Assembly (NCBI RefSeq): GCF_003063335.1
Contig: NZ_NERX01000001.1
Span: 1-64,000 of the forward strand
DNA length: 64,000 nt
Direction: 5' to 3'
From: Limnohabitans sp. MMS-10A-192
GTDB lineage: Bacteria; Pseudomonadota; Gammaproteobacteria; Burkholderiales; Burkholderiaceae_C
The position numbers and the translations under genes were made by a program. Below are positions 47,810 to 57,154 of this stretch, in pieces. Positions within the stretch are counted from its first letter, which is position 1; the number at the start of each line of letters is the position of its first letter. The notes beneath the pieces were generated by a model. The model ran no database searches and was not told the DNA's origin. It worked only from the letters and a program-made list of their open reading frames with translations.

Positions 47810-48814
47810 ATGAGCAAAATTTCCCTCTCCCGCTACCTGGTGGAGCAGCAACGCGACAAAGGCCACATCCCGGCTGACCTGCGCTTGTTGCTCGAAGTGG
47901 TGGCCCGCGCCTGCAAGAGCATCAGCCACGCTGTGAACAAAGGCGCTTTGGGCGGCGTGCTCGGCAGCGCTGAAAGCGAAAACGTGCAAGGTGAAGTCCA
48001 GAAAAAATTGGACATCATCGCCAACGAAGTGCTGCTCGAAGCCAACGAGTGGGGCGGCCACCTCGCGGCCATGGCCTCCGAAGAGATGGACAGCATCTAC
48101 CTGGTGCCCAACCGCTACCCGCAAGGCGAATACCTGCTGCTGTTTGATCCTTTGGACGGGTCGTCCAACATCGATGTCAACGTCAGCATCGGCACCATCT
48201 TCAGCGTGCTCAAAAAACCCGAAGGCAACCAGGGCGTGACCGAGCAGGACTTCCTGCAAGCGGGCAAGCAGCAAGTGGCCGCTGGCTACTGCGTGTATGG
48301 CCCGCAAACCACCTTGGTGCTCACCGTGGGCGACGGCGTGGTCATGTTCACCCTGGACCGCGAGCAAGGCTCTTTTGTGCTCACCCATGAAGACGTGCAA
48401 ATTCCTGCCGACACCAAAGAATTCGCCATCAACATGAGCAATATGCGCCACTGGGACGAGCCCGTGCGCCGCTACATCGACGAATGCCTGCAAGGCAAAG
48501 AAGGCCCACGCGGCAAGGACTTCAACATGCGCTGGATCGCCAGCATGGTGGCCGACGTGCACCGCATCCTGACCCGTGGCGGCGTCTTCATGTACCCCTG
48601 GGACAAGCGCGAACCGCAAAAAGCCGGCAAGCTGCGCCTGATGTACGAAGCCAACCCCATGAGCTGGCTGGTCGAGCAAGCCGGTGGCGCCGCCACCAAC
48701 GGCAAGACCCGCATCCTCGACCTGCAACCGGGCCAACTGCACGAACGCGTGAGCGTCATGCTCGGCTCCAAGAACGAAGTCGAACGCGTGACCAGCTATC
48801 ACGCAAAGGTATAA
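47810..48814 (+). CDS. fbp: Fructose-1,6-bisphosphatase class 1
   Basis: A 334-residue gluconeogenic phosphatase. The metal site [18 protein letters not shown] is near 117-134, with SEEMDS upstream and [20 protein letters not shown] near 277-296. AAGGAAA precedes ATG 47810. The stop codon TAA forms part of the -10 of the following tRNA-Thr promoter. Confidence 0.96.
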   Translation: MSKISLSRYLVEQQRDKGHIPADLRLLLEVVARACKSISHAVNKGALGGVLGSAESENVQGEVQKKLDIIANEVLLEANEWGGHLAAMASEEMDSIYLVPNRYPQGEYLLLFDPLDGSSNIDVNVSIGTIFSVLKKPEGNQGVTEQDFLQAGKQQVAAGYCVYGPQTTLVLTVGDGVVMFTLDREQGSFVLTHEDVQIPADTKEFAINMSNMRHWDEPVRRYIDECLQGKEGPRGKDFNMRWIASMVADVHRILTRGGVFMYPWDKREPQKAGKLRLMYEANPMSWLVEQAGGAATNGKTRILDLQPGQLHERVSVMLGSKNEVERVTSYHAKV

Positions 48815-48815
48815 T
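48788..48815 (+). promoter_or_regulatory. tRNA-Thr promoter overlapping the fbp stop
   Basis: GTGACC (48788-48793) lies 16 bases before a perfect TATAAT (48810-48815), which contains the fbp TAA. The tRNA begins 12 bases after the -10, so transcription should start only a few bases upstream of it. Confidence 0.65.
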
Positions 48816-48827
48816 TTTTGAAGGTCA

Positions 48828-48903
48828 GCCGGTGTAGCTCAGTCGGTAGAGCAGCTCATTCGTAATGAGAAGGTCGGGTGTTCGATTCATCTCTCCGGCA
48901 CCA
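48828..48903 (+). tRNA. tRNA-Thr (CGT)
   Basis: A 76-base tRNA with encoded CCA. Anticodon loop TTCGTAA gives CGT, reading ACG. D arm GCTC...GAGC and T loop TTCGATT are normal. In the acceptor stem GCCGGTG faces CTCCGGC, leaving a T6-T67 mismatch where T6-A67 is expected. A strong terminator follows immediately. Confidence 0.93.
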
Positions 48904-48910
48904 AAACATC

Positions 48911-48946
48911 AGGGTCAGCAGATCAAAGTCTGCTGACCCTTTTTTA
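48911..48946 (+). terminator. Terminator after tRNA-Thr
   Basis: AGGGTCAGCAGA and TCTGCTGACCCT pair perfectly around TCAAAG, followed by a T-run. Confidence 0.92.
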
Positions 48947-48999
48947 TTTTCTGCTTCCGCGTGAACAGAGAAACGTTCTCGCAAATTCGAACATTGACC

Positions 49000-49401
49000 A
49001 TGCCCAAACCCATCCGACTTTTCGCCGCCCTGCTGCTCTTGGCTCTTGGCCTGGGCAACGCCTTGGCCCAGCGCATGTACGACAGCAGCGGCAGGCAGTT
49101 GGGCCGGGTCGATGCCGAGCGGTTTTACAGCGCATCAGGGCATCAGATCGGGCGTGTGGATGGCGATCGGATTTACGACGCCTCAGGGCGGCAACTGGGG
49201 CGCATTGATGGTGAGCGGGTTTACGACGCATCGGGCAGGCAGCTGGGGCGCATCGATGGCGAGCGGCTGTACAGCGCCTCGGGCTCGCTGATGGGGCGGC
49301 TCGATGGCGAGCGGATTTATGACGCATCGGGCCGACAGATCGGCCGCGCCGATGGTCTGCGCCGCATGCAGATGATCGTGTACTTTTATTTCTTCATGTG
49401 A
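49000..49401 (+). CDS. Exported protein of six 16-residue repeats (4-fold beta-flap-like)
   Basis: A 133-residue protein. The signal peptide is 1-24 (LLLLALGLGNALAQ). The mature chain is six head-to-tail copies of a 16-residue unit, consensus RIYDASGRQLGRIDGE, ending with an aromatic hydrophobic tail (MQMIVYFYFFM). Copies differ mostly at positions 2, 4 and 9-11. The unit resembles 4-fold beta-flap proteins. The hydrophobic C-terminus could anchor it or pack against the repeats. No neighbour suggests its role. Confidence 0.75.
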   Translation: MPKPIRLFAALLLLALGLGNALAQRMYDSSGRQLGRVDAERFYSASGHQIGRVDGDRIYDASGRQLGRIDGERVYDASGRQLGRIDGERLYSASGSLMGRLDGERIYDASGRQIGRADGLRRMQMIVYFYFFM

Positions 49402-49504
49402 GCGGCGCATTGGGAGGCCGTATTAACGACTCAGCCGCCAACAAAGTGAGCACCCTGAAGGCGGCTTGAAGACCCGCACCGGACTGTGCGTCCGGTGCAT
49501 AGCT

Positions 49505-49987
49505 TCACTTGGCGGGATAACGGTTGGGGTACTTCTCGCGCATGGTCATACCGGTCTCGCCGTCGGCTGGAATGTTGCCCAAGCGTTTGGCTTCTTCCAG
49601 CTCGGCCTTGACTTGTGCGCGGGTTTTGGTCGGGCCTGAAGGTTTGGCCGGGTAACGCCCGGGGTTGACTTCGCGCTCTTTGAGGTTGGACTCGTTGGCG
49701 CACATCACATCGCCCGTGCGCTTGGCTTCTTCGAGTTCGGCTTTGACTTGTTCACGTGTTTTACCCGGGGTGCCTGGCGCTGAGGGGTAGCGCGAGGGAT
49801 TGGCTTCGCGCAGGGTGCGACCGCTTTCGTCGCCGCAGGGCATGTTGCCGGTGCGCTGGGCTTCTTTGAGCTCGGTCTTGACCTGTTCGCGTGTTTTACC
49901 GCCTGCAGGGTCTTGTGCGAATGCGTTGGAGAACAAGGCGGTCAAAAAACTCATGAGGATCGGGGCGATGATTTTGGAATGACGCAT
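49505..49987 (-). CDS. DUF4148 triple-repeat exported protein
   Basis: A 160-residue protein with a signal peptide (about 1-24, ending SNAFAQ) and three copies of a 43-45-residue DUF4148-like unit, each beginning KTREQVKAELEEAKRTG (third copy KTRAQVK) and ending NPxRYPA. DUF4148 is a small Burkholderiales-specific periplasmic family, usually single-copy. GGAAG precedes ATG 49987. Convergent with the repeat protein at 49000. Confidence 0.82.
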   Translation of the reverse strand: MRHSKIIAPILMSFLTALFSNAFAQDPAGGKTREQVKTELKEAQRTGNMPCGDESGRTLREANPSRYPSAPGTPGKTREQVKAELEEAKRTGDVMCANESNLKEREVNPGRYPAKPSGPTKTRAQVKAELEEAKRLGNIPADGETGMTMREKYPNRYPAK

Positions 49988-50087
49988 AGGGGCTTCCTTT
50001 TTGGATTTAAAAACGGAAGCCCAATTTATCAACCAGCATTCTTGCAGACAGTGGGTTGACGCACACAAAGCGCAGCGCCGCACCCAT

Positions 50088-50115
50088 GAAAAAAGCCGCT
50101 CACCCGAGCGGCTTT
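50088..50115 (-). terminator. Terminator after the NYN gene
   Basis: AAAGCCGCT and AGCGGCTTT pair around a CGGGTG loop, with TTTTTT following on the minus strand. Confidence 0.8.
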
Positions 50116-50137
50116 GGAACAACAGGTCAGCGCCTGA

Positions 50138-51028
50138 TCATTCGTCGGTGTCGGGCGGCAAGCCTTCAAATGCCGCAGGCACCGCTGGGCCAGTGACCAC
50201 GTTGCGCAGGGTTTCGCGCAGCATTTTCTTTTCGGGCAGGCTCAGGGCGCGGGCCAGGCGCTGGCGCATGCGCAGCAGCAGTTGGCGGTCGACTTCTTGC
50301 GGAATGCCTCGGCTGATTTGCAGGGCGTCCTTGAGGTCTTCACGCAGGTCTTCGGGCTCTTCTTCCCACCAGGCGCTGACGACTTCTTGCATGGATTTGC
50401 GCAGCTCTTCGACGTCTTCCACCGCCAGGCCCATGCCGGTGGGCAGCTTGCCTTGCAGCATGTCGGCCAAGGCTTGCGAGTTGACCACCACGCGGCGGTC
50501 GGCCTGAGCCAGCAGACGGGCCCAACCCGGGTCGGTGCGGACCATTTGGGGCATGTTGCGAGCCGATTCGTCGGCCAGCAGGTGCACGCTCAGGCCGCTG
50601 AGCTGGGCTTCGTCGATGGTGGCCAAAAAGCGTTCATCGTCGCTGGCCACCAGCACGTGGTCGCAGGCATGGTGCTCGGCCAGTTGCTTGAGGTCGTGGC
50701 CCAAAGAGCGCAGCAGCGATGCGCCGCCGTCGGCGTCATGCGCTTGCACCAGGCGCACGATCTGGTCGTCGATAACCAGACCGTCGGAGCGGTCGCTGTA
50801 CCAGTAAATGCGTTTGAGGTCGACGTCCAGCGCCGAGTGCGCCAGCGCTTGCGACAGCAAGCTGAGCAGGCCTTGGCGGTTGACGGATTCGCCCGTGGCC
50901 CCCAGGGCGCCTTGCTGGGCCATCCAGATCAGGAATCGGCCGTCGATAAGGGCCATGCAGGTGCCGCTGCGTTGTTCGCCAAAACGGCGGTCAGAACGGG
51001 GGGCTTGAGAGAAGTAATCACGCTTCAT
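50138..51028 (-). CDS. NYN-domain protein
   Basis: A 296-residue protein with a NYN/PIN-like nuclease fold in the N-terminal two thirds: MALIDGRFLIWM (first Asp), RIYWYSDRSDGL, and HVLVASDDERFLATIDEAQ (second acidic cluster, about 133-151). The C-terminal 110 residues are helical and charged. NYN proteins are putative RNA-processing nucleases. ATG 51028 precedes the fold by about 25 residues. Confidence 0.78.
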   Translation of the reverse strand: MKRDYFSQAPRSDRRFGEQRSGTCMALIDGRFLIWMAQQGALGATGESVNRQGLLSLLSQALAHSALDVDLKRIYWYSDRSDGLVIDDQIVRLVQAHDADGGASLLRSLGHDLKQLAEHHACDHVLVASDDERFLATIDEAQLSGLSVHLLADESARNMPQMVRTDPGWARLLAQADRRVVVNSQALADMLQGKLPTGMGLAVEDVEELRKSMQEVVSAWWEEEPEDLREDLKDALQISRGIPQEVDRQLLLRMRQRLARALSLPEKKMLRETLRNVVTGPAVPAAFEGLPPDTDE

Positions 51029-51146
51029 GAGTAAACCTATACGAATAAAAAGAAAACATAGCGCTGCTAAAGAATGCAACGTGTCTCATTTTACGGCGGC
51101 TTGAGCCCAGAGCCCATGCTCTACGGCCATCATGCAAACGCAGACG

Positions 51147-51887
51147 TCACTTCCAGGTGTAGGTCAGGGCGGCATACCCGGTGGCTTGGCCAGACCGGTC
51201 GACCAAGGGGCTGTTGCGCACGGCGCTGTCCCACGCGCGGTAGCGCCCCAGCAACTGCAAAGCCCAAGGCCCTTGCAAGGGCACCGTGGCGTGCAAAGAC
51301 AGCACGGGCACCGTGGACGCTCCAGCTTGATAAACCGGCAGGCCCGCAGAAGATTGCGCAGCTGTCACGCCGTACAGGTGCTGTACATAGGCCGCGCTGC
51401 GGTGCTCCAGGCCCAGCTGGGGGTACAAGGTGGCCTGGCCCAGGGCCAGTTTGCCCGTCCAGGTCAGCTCCAGCAGTTGGCCGCCTGAGGTGGCGTCGTG
51501 AAAGACGTAGGCGAACACGCCGCCCATGGCGGTGCGCTGAAAAGTGCCCAGCCCCACCGGCACGGGCGCCGAGCGGTCACCGGCGGTGCTGAAGTCGGTT
51601 TTGTGGGCCTTGAAGCCCTCTGTGCTCACGCGGGCTGCCAGCTCCAGATGGCCCTCGCCCATGGGCAAGGCCTTGACGCCGAAAGTGTCCACACGCGCAT
51701 AAAAACGGCCGTAATCACCGTAGACATAGGGCATGGCCGTGACGGTGCCGCGGGCGCCCTGCACCACCGGCTGACTGGCAACCAGCATGCCGCCAGCATC
51801 GCCAACAAAGTGGTCAGGAAAGGCCGACTGCGCCTGCGCGACCGATCCAGCCGCCAACAAAATTCCAAACGTGTGTTTCATGCGCAT
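51147..51887 (-). CDS. MipA/OmpV-family outer membrane protein
   Basis: A 246-residue beta-barrel with signal peptide (1-20, AGSVAQAQ). AMPYVYGDYGRFYARVDTFG near 50-69 and the terminal TGYAALTYTWK (aromatic C-terminus for outer-membrane insertion) match MipA/OmpV, a scaffold protein for peptidoglycan synthases or an adhesin-like porin. AAGGAGA precedes ATG 51887. Confidence 0.82.
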   Translation of the reverse strand: MRMKHTFGILLAAGSVAQAQSAFPDHFVGDAGGMLVASQPVVQGARGTVTAMPYVYGDYGRFYARVDTFGVKALPMGEGHLELAARVSTEGFKAHKTDFSTAGDRSAPVPVGLGTFQRTAMGGVFAYVFHDATSGGQLLELTWTGKLALGQATLYPQLGLEHRSAAYVQHLYGVTAAQSSAGLPVYQAGASTVPVLSLHATVPLQGPWALQLLGRYRAWDSAVRNSPLVDRSGQATGYAALTYTWK

Positions 51888-51966
51888 GGTGTTTCTCCTT
51901 CAATGAATTGTGCCGCATGGCCTGGTCGTCTGCGAGGCGCCGCTGTGGTCGGTTATAAATGCCGCT

Positions 51967-52692
51967 GTGACCCAACCTTTGTCCATCGATCCCCGCACCG
52001 CACCCATTGAACGGGTTGACCATGATTTGCCCGCCGTGCCTTGGGCGCAGATGCAGCCCGATGCCTTGCGGGCGCGTTTTGCGCAAGCACCGGTGTGGAC
52101 CCCCGAGGTGGTGCGCGAGCCACAGTTCTCGAGCCGTGCACCCGCAAAGGCGGCGGTGCTGGTGCCGATTGTCATGCGCGGCCCGGCGGCGTCCGAGCCC
52201 ACCATATTGTTGACTCAGCGCACTGCGCACTTGTCGACCCATTCAGGACAAATTGCCTTTCCGGGCGGCAAGGTCGACGCCGAAGATGCCGATGCGCAAG
52301 CCACGGCTTTGCGTGAAGCGCAAGAAGAAGTTGGCCTTGACCCACGCCATGTGCAGGTGATTGGCCAGTTGCCGCTGTACATCACCGGCAGCGCGTTTTG
52401 GGTGACGCCGGTGATTGGCTTGGTCTCTCCTGAGATGGCGCTGCAGCCCAACCCCGATGAGGTGGACGATGTGTTCGAGGTGCCTCTGGCCTTTTTGATG
52501 AACCCTGCACACCACCGCCACCACAGCATGATGTGGCAAGGGGCGCAGCGGCAGTGGTTTTCCATGCCTTACCAGGAAAGCCGCGTCGCCGCCGATGGCG
52601 AGCAGGCGTCGGTTGAACGCTATATTTGGGGGGCGACAGCGGCGATGCTGCGCAACCTCTATCGTTTTTTGATAGCCCACCCCGCGGGATGA
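51967..52692 (+). CDS. CoA pyrophosphatase (NudL-type Nudix)
   Basis: About 241 residues. LLTQRTAHLSTHSGQIAFPG (about 81-100) is the UPF0035/NudL signature of CoA pyrophosphatases, and the Nudix box continues GKVDAEDADAQATALREAQE then EVG. GTG 51967 is preferred, since the ATG at 51910 lies inside the divergent mipA regulatory region. Eight bases separate it from the CobD/CbiB-like gene. Confidence 0.85.
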   Translation: MTQPLSIDPRTAPIERVDHDLPAVPWAQMQPDALRARFAQAPVWTPEVVREPQFSSRAPAKAAVLVPIVMRGPAASEPTILLTQRTAHLSTHSGQIAFPGGKVDAEDADAQATALREAQEEVGLDPRHVQVIGQLPLYITGSAFWVTPVIGLVSPEMALQPNPDEVDDVFEVPLAFLMNPAHHRHHSMMWQGAQRQWFSMPYQESRVAADGEQASVERYIWGATAAMLRNLYRFLIAHPAG

Positions 52693-52700
52693 TTTGAGCC

Positions 52701-53663
52701 ATGAGTTTCTTTTCTCTTCTTTTGGCGCTGGTGCTTGAACAAGCCCGCCCTTTGCTGCCACAGAACCTGATCTACCAGTGGATCGGCAACTGGACGGCCT
52801 GGGTGGCACGCACTTTTGATGCCGGTGTGCGCAACCAAGCCTGGGTGACTTGGGGCATCACCATCGTGACGCCCGCCTTGTTGGCCATGCTGGTGCATTG
52901 GTACCTCGACTGGGGTCTGGGCTGGTTGTTTGCGGTGTTATGGAATGTGGCGCTGCTGTATCTGACTTTGGGATTTCGTCAGTTCAGCCACCATTTCACG
53001 GCCATCCGAGAGGCGCTCAACGATGGCGACGAGAACAAAGCACGTGAGTTGTTGGCCGAATGGCAACAGGTGCAGGTTGGTCAAATTCCACGCAGCGAGA
53101 TCGTGCGCCATGCGATCGAATATTCGGTGATTGCCGCACACCGCCATGTGTTTGGTGTGTTCTTCTGGTATGCGGTTTTATCGATCGTGGGGCTGGGCCC
53201 GGTCGGTGCTGTGGTGTATCGCCTGACCGACTTTGCTCGCCAGCACTGGCAACAAGAAACGACCGACGGTTCGGTCACCAGCCCGGTCCTGCAAGACGTG
53301 GCCACCAGCGCTTGGACAGCATTGGACTGGCTGCCATCACGCATGACGGCTTTGGGCTTTGCGATTGTGGGCAGCTTTGAAGACGCCATGGACGGCTGGC
53401 GCAACCATGCGCAGAACTTCCCAGACGACAACGATGGGGTGATCCTGGCCGCCACGGCCGGCGCGATCAACATCCGCCTGGGTGGAGCGGCTTTGCAAGG
53501 GGCCAATGAGCCCGACGGCGACGACACCGCAGGCGGCAGCAGCACGCCAGGGCGCACACCCGAATTGGCGCACTTTGCCCAAGTGGTGGGGCTGGTGTGG
53601 CGCACCGTGATCATGTGGTTGGTGCTGGTGGCCTTGCTGACCATGGCCAAGCTGGTGGGCTGA
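52701..53663 (+). CDS. CobD/CbiB-family membrane protein
   Basis: A 320-residue inner-membrane protein of the CobD/CbiB (AmpE-related) family. The N-terminal MSFFSLLLALVLEQARPL, hydrophobic segments near 50-90 and 155-185, and WLPSRMTALGFAIVGSFEDA (about 212-231) are typical. True CbiB makes adenosylcobinamide phosphate, but no cobalamin genes are nearby, so its role is uncertain. Probably cotranscribed with the CoA pyrophosphatase. Confidence 0.8.
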   Translation: MSFFSLLLALVLEQARPLLPQNLIYQWIGNWTAWVARTFDAGVRNQAWVTWGITIVTPALLAMLVHWYLDWGLGWLFAVLWNVALLYLTLGFRQFSHHFTAIREALNDGDENKARELLAEWQQVQVGQIPRSEIVRHAIEYSVIAAHRHVFGVFFWYAVLSIVGLGPVGAVVYRLTDFARQHWQQETTDGSVTSPVLQDVATSAWTALDWLPSRMTALGFAIVGSFEDAMDGWRNHAQNFPDDNDGVILAATAGAINIRLGGAALQGANEPDGDDTAGGSSTPGRTPELAHFAQVVGLVWRTVIMWLVLVALLTMAKLVG

Positions 53664-53675
53664 GCGCCCTTTGCT

Positions 53676-54650
53676 TCACCAGCGCTGCTGGCTCAACTCT
53701 TCAAACAACTGCGCATAAATGCGGTGGCGGCGGGCACTGATGGTGCCTGCACTGTGTTCGCTCTCGACCTGCGCCAGCACAGCGCAACCGGGCTCGTGCA
53801 GGTGGGTGCAGTTGTAGAACTTGCAGCCGCCCAGATACTTGCGCAAATCGGGCATGCAATCGGCCAGGCGGGTCGGCTCGATGTGGTGCAGGCCAAACTC
53901 CTGAAAGCCCGGTGAATCGATCAGGGCGCTTCGTTGACCTGCGCTGGTGTCCAAGCTGGGCACCCAATACCAGCGGGTGCTGGTGGTGGTGTGTTTGCCC
54001 GAGTTGAGGGCTTGCGAAATTTCCCCGGTTTCGACCTGCGCATCGGGCACCAGGCGGTTGATCAAGGTGCTCTTGCCGCTGCCCGATGGGCCCAGCACCA
54101 AGGTGGTGTGGCCCGAGAGGTGCTCGCACAAAGCGGCCACGCCGTCGTCGGCCACTGCCGAGCGCGGGTTCAAACTCACGGGCACCACGGCGTAGCCCAT
54201 GGCGCGGTATGGGGCCAAGCGCTCCCAAGCTTGTGCAAACGGCACGGCCAAATCGCTTTTGTTGAGCGCAATGACGGGCGTGATGCGTTCGGCCTCGGCG
54301 GCCACCAAAGCACGCGAAAGCTGGCTTTCAGAATACTCCGGGTCGGCTGCGATCAGGATCAGCACGCGGTCAAGGTTGGCTGCAAAGGACTTGGTGCGGA
54401 TTTCGTCCTGCCGGTAAAACAGGTTGCGGCGCTCTTGCAGTTTTTCGATGCTGCCTTCATCGCCAGCGATTTGCCAGAGCACTTGGTCGCCCACCACCAC
54501 CTGGTTTTTCTTGCCACGCGGGTGGCAAATCAGGCGGCGGCCTTCAGGCGTTTCCACCAGGCAGTGCCGCCCATAGGTGGCCACCACCAGGCCGGGTTCG
54601 AGCACGGCCGCGTCGGCTTGGGCGGGGCGTTGTTTGTTGAACTTGCTCAT
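53676..54650 (-). CDS. rsgA: Small ribosomal subunit biogenesis GTPase RsgA
   Basis: A 324-residue circularly permuted GTPase. The OB-fold is N-terminal (about 20-90). GTPase motifs are out of order as expected: NKSD (G4) before the P-loop GPSGSGKST (G1) and DSPGFQ (G3). The C-terminal zinc knuckle is CKFYNCTHLHEPGC. It matures the 30S subunit. Its ATG overlaps the PCD stop by four bases. Confidence 0.95.
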   Translation of the reverse strand: MSKFNKQRPAQADAAVLEPGLVVATYGRHCLVETPEGRRLICHPRGKKNQVVVGDQVLWQIAGDEGSIEKLQERRNLFYRQDEIRTKSFAANLDRVLILIAADPEYSESQLSRALVAAEAERITPVIALNKSDLAVPFAQAWERLAPYRAMGYAVVPVSLNPRSAVADDGVAALCEHLSGHTTLVLGPSGSGKSTLINRLVPDAQVETGEISQALNSGKHTTTSTRWYWVPSLDTSAGQRSALIDSPGFQEFGLHHIEPTRLADCMPDLRKYLGGCKFYNCTHLHEPGCAVLAQVESEHSAGTISARRHRIYAQLFEELSQQRW

Positions 54651-54958
54651 GCGGGCAACAAGCCGTCTGTTTGACGGGCGGCCTCAAAGTCGAGGCGGCT
54701 CAGGCCCTGCACATCGTGCGTGCACCAGCGGACCACGCAGCGGCGATGGTTCAGCACCACTTCCGGGTGGTGGTTGAGCTTTTCGGACAACCAGCCCACG
54801 CTGTTGACGAACAACAGGGCCTGCGTGTGCTCTGCAAACTCGAACGTCTTTTCGATCACCACGGCGTCACCATCGCCCTGCAAGCGCCAACCAGGCACCT
54901 GGCCCAGCGCCATGACCACTTCGGTGGGCGTGAAGGCGCGCAGCGCAGCGGTGCTCAT
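54647..54958 (-). CDS. phhB: 4a-hydroxytetrahydrobiopterin dehydratase (PCD)
   Basis: A 103-residue pterin-4a-carbinolamine dehydratase. The active-site segment EKLNHHPEVVLNHRRCVVRW and THDVQGLSRLDFEAA match PhhB. It recycles the pterin cofactor of phenylalanine hydroxylase or stabilises other enzymes. Overlaps both the M48 gene and rsgA by four bases. Confidence 0.92.
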   Translation of the reverse strand: MSTAALRAFTPTEVVMALGQVPGWRLQGDGDAVVIEKTFEFAEHTQALLFVNSVGWLSEKLNHHPEVVLNHRRCVVRWCTHDVQGLSRLDFEAARQTDGLLPA

Positions 54959-56214
54959 GCGGCGCCCATCCGTGCCAGCCGCTCGCTGGCGGGCGGGTGC
55001 GAGTAATAGAACTTCACATACAGTGGATCGGGCGTGAGCGTTGAAGCGTTGTCCTGATACAGCTTAAGCAAAGCCGACGACAGGTCTTGGCCAGGCGTTT
55101 GCGAGACCGCATAGGCATCGGCCTCAAACTCTTGCTGGCGCGAGCGCCAAGACGACACGGGCGCCACGAACAAGGTGAACACCGGCGTGACTAGCATGAA
55201 GAGCACCAGCGCCAAGGCGTTGTTGCTGTCCGTCAGGCTGGGCATGACGCCCAAGCCCGTGTAGAACCAAACTTGCTGCATGAGCCAACCCAGCAGGGCC
55301 AGACCGGCCAAGGTGAGCGCAAAGCTGGTCAGCATCATCTTGAGGATGTGCTTGTGTTTGAAGTGGCCCAGCTCGTGCGCGAGCACGGCTTCCATCTCGG
55401 CAGGACTCAGTTGCTTGAGCAGCGTGTCGAAAAACACCACGCGCTTGCTGGCCCCAAAGCCGGTGAAGAAGGCATTGGAGTGCGCCGAGCGGCGGCTGCC
55501 GTCCATGACAAAAAAGCCCTTGGCCGTGAAGCCTGCGCGTTGCATAAGAGACTGCACACGGGCTTTGAGAGATTCATCTTCGAGCGGGGTGAATTTGTTG
55601 AACAGCGGCATGATCACATTGGGGGCGATCGCCATCAAGAACAACTGCCAGCCCACCAGGGCCGCCCAGGCCCACAGCCACCACAGGCTGCCGCCTGCTT
55701 GCATGAGCCAGAGCATGAGCCACAGCAAAGGCACGCCCAAGACCAGGCCGAGCAGCAGGCCTTTGGCCATGTCGGCCAGCCACAAAGCGGGCGTGATCTT
55801 GTTGAAGCCAAAGCGTTGTTCCACGCCAAAGGTTTGCACCAGCGACAAGGGCAAGCCGATCAAGCCGCCCACCAGCGTGAAGCCCAGCACCAAGGCTATT
55901 TGCTGCCCGATGCCAGGGCCCATCCAGCCCAGCAGCACTTGGTTCAGCGCGTCGAGTCCGCCCAGCAAGGTCCAGCCCAGCAAGACGGCGGCGTCAAGCG
56001 CGATGTCGATTTGCGAGAGTTTGGCTTTGGCCAGGGTGTAGTCCGCGGCCTTGTGGTGATCGGCCAGCGAAACGGTGTCGGCATAGGCTGCGGGCACCGC
56101 AGCGCGGTGACGCGACACGTGCCGAACCTGGCGCGCATTGAGCCAGGACTTGAGCGCCACATGCGCCAACAAGGCCACCACCAGGGTCACCGTCAAAGAA
56201 AGAGAAGGATTCAT
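54955..56214 (-). CDS. M48-family zinc metalloprotease (Ste24-like)
   Basis: A 419-residue membrane protease. N-terminal membrane segments are followed by the zinc site [14 protein letters not shown] (about 279-292), hydrophobic helices, and the third-ligand region [11 protein letters not shown] near 360. The length and order match CAAX-prenyl-protease-like M48A enzymes (Ste24p). First gene of the M48-PCD-rsgA operon; divergent from orn. Confidence 0.9.
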   Translation of the reverse strand: MNPSLSLTVTLVVALLAHVALKSWLNARQVRHVSRHRAAVPAAYADTVSLADHHKAADYTLAKAKLSQIDIALDAAVLLGWTLLGGLDALNQVLLGWMGPGIGQQIALVLGFTLVGGLIGLPLSLVQTFGVEQRFGFNKITPALWLADMAKGLLLGLVLGVPLLWLMLWLMQAGGSLWWLWAWAALVGWQLFLMAIAPNVIMPLFNKFTPLEDESLKARVQSLMQRAGFTAKGFFVMDGSRRSAHSNAFFTGFGASKRVVFFDTLLKQLSPAEMEAVLAHELGHFKHKHILKMMLTSFALTLAGLALLGWLMQQVWFYTGLGVMPSLTDSNNALALVLFMLVTPVFTLFVAPVSSWRSRQQEFEADAYAVSQTPGQDLSSALLKLYQDNASTLTPDPLYVKFYYSHPPASERLARMGAA

Positions 56215-56301
56215 GCGGATATTGTAGGAGCCGCCCCTTCCCCCTTGCAGGTCGGCACCTTCTGGTCCGACATGGTCATCGGCTTCGGCGACAATCAGCG
56301 C

Positions 56302-56889
56302 ATGTCTGAAGTGAACACCACCACCGCCCCCGAAGTGGCCGACTTGGCCAAGTCTGACCAGAACCTGGTCTGGATCGATTGCGAAATGACGGGCCTGGAC
56401 CCCGAAAAAGAACGCCTGCTGGAGATCGCCGTGATTGTCACCGGCCCTCACCTGTCGCCACGCATTGAAGGCCCAGTGTTGGTGATCCACCAAAGCGATG
56501 AATTGCTGAACAAGATGGACGCCTGGAACAAAGGCACGCATGGCAAGAGCGGGCTGATCGACAAGGTCAAGGCCTCGACCACCACCGAAGCCGATGCCGA
56601 AGAGCAGATCATCGCCTTTTTGAAAAAATACCTGCCCAAAGGCGCATCGCCCCTGTGCGGCAACACCATCAGCCAAGACCGCCGCTTTTTGGTGAAGTTC
56701 ATGCCCAAGCTGGAAGCGTTCTTTCACTACCGCAACCTGGACGTGAGCACACTCAAGGAGCTGTCACGCCGCTGGAAGCCCGAGGTGTATTCGTCTTTCA
56801 AGAAGCAGCAAAAGCACACCGCCCTTGCCGATGTGCACGAATCCATCGACGAATTGGCGCATTACCGCGAGCATTTCATCCGGCTTTGA
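56302..56889 (+). CDS. orn: Oligoribonuclease
   Basis: A 195-residue DEDDh exonuclease that degrades short RNAs and linear c-di-nucleotides. [11 protein letters not shown] carries the first Asp-Glu; [15 protein letters not shown] and [14 protein letters not shown] carry the remaining catalytic residues. The first 20 residues are an extra N-terminal extension relative to E. coli Orn. Divergent from the M48 gene. Confidence 0.95.
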   Translation: MSEVNTTTAPEVADLAKSDQNLVWIDCEMTGLDPEKERLLEIAVIVTGPHLSPRIEGPVLVIHQSDELLNKMDAWNKGTHGKSGLIDKVKASTTTEADAEEQIIAFLKKYLPKGASPLCGNTISQDRRFLVKFMPKLEAFFHYRNLDVSTLKELSRRWKPEVYSSFKKQQKHTALADVHESIDELAHYREHFIRL

Positions 56890-56931
56890 AGTTTTTCAGG
56901 GAAAACCCTAGCGCTTTTTTTCGATCCGTGT

Positions 56932-57154
56932 CATAATCGTGGGCTCGCTGCGCAACATGTGCAGCGTTTCCTACATCTCCCTTCATGCCTTGACCCAACG
57001 ATAGGGTCACTCACAGCGGCCAGGCTCCACGCCCAGCGCCACTCGCGAGCACCGTTTGATGGTTGATGTTTTTTCAACCTTGCGGTGCCTGCGGCCCAAT
57101 GCAACAGCTTTTTCTGTTGACGGCCGTTGTTCCGTGCGAGTTTTATAGATACAC
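56932..57154 (+). promoter_or_regulatory. Promoter and long structured leader of the DEAD-box helicase
   Basis: A -10-like CATAAT lies at 56932-56937. The following ~210 bases contain hairpins CGCTGC/GCAGCG (56946-56966), TGACCC/GGGTCA (56991-57009), GGTTGA/TCAACC (57061-57079, T-rich loop) and AACAG/CTGTT (57103-57118), plus the palindrome ACGGCCGT (57120-57127). No ORF is supported in it. Long leaders of this kind control cold-inducible RNA helicases. Confidence 0.55.

Noticed and set aside
49070-49360. CRISPR-like array from 48-bp periodicity
   Set aside because: Repeats are continuous, in frame and without spacers; they encode a repeat protein. No cas genes are present.
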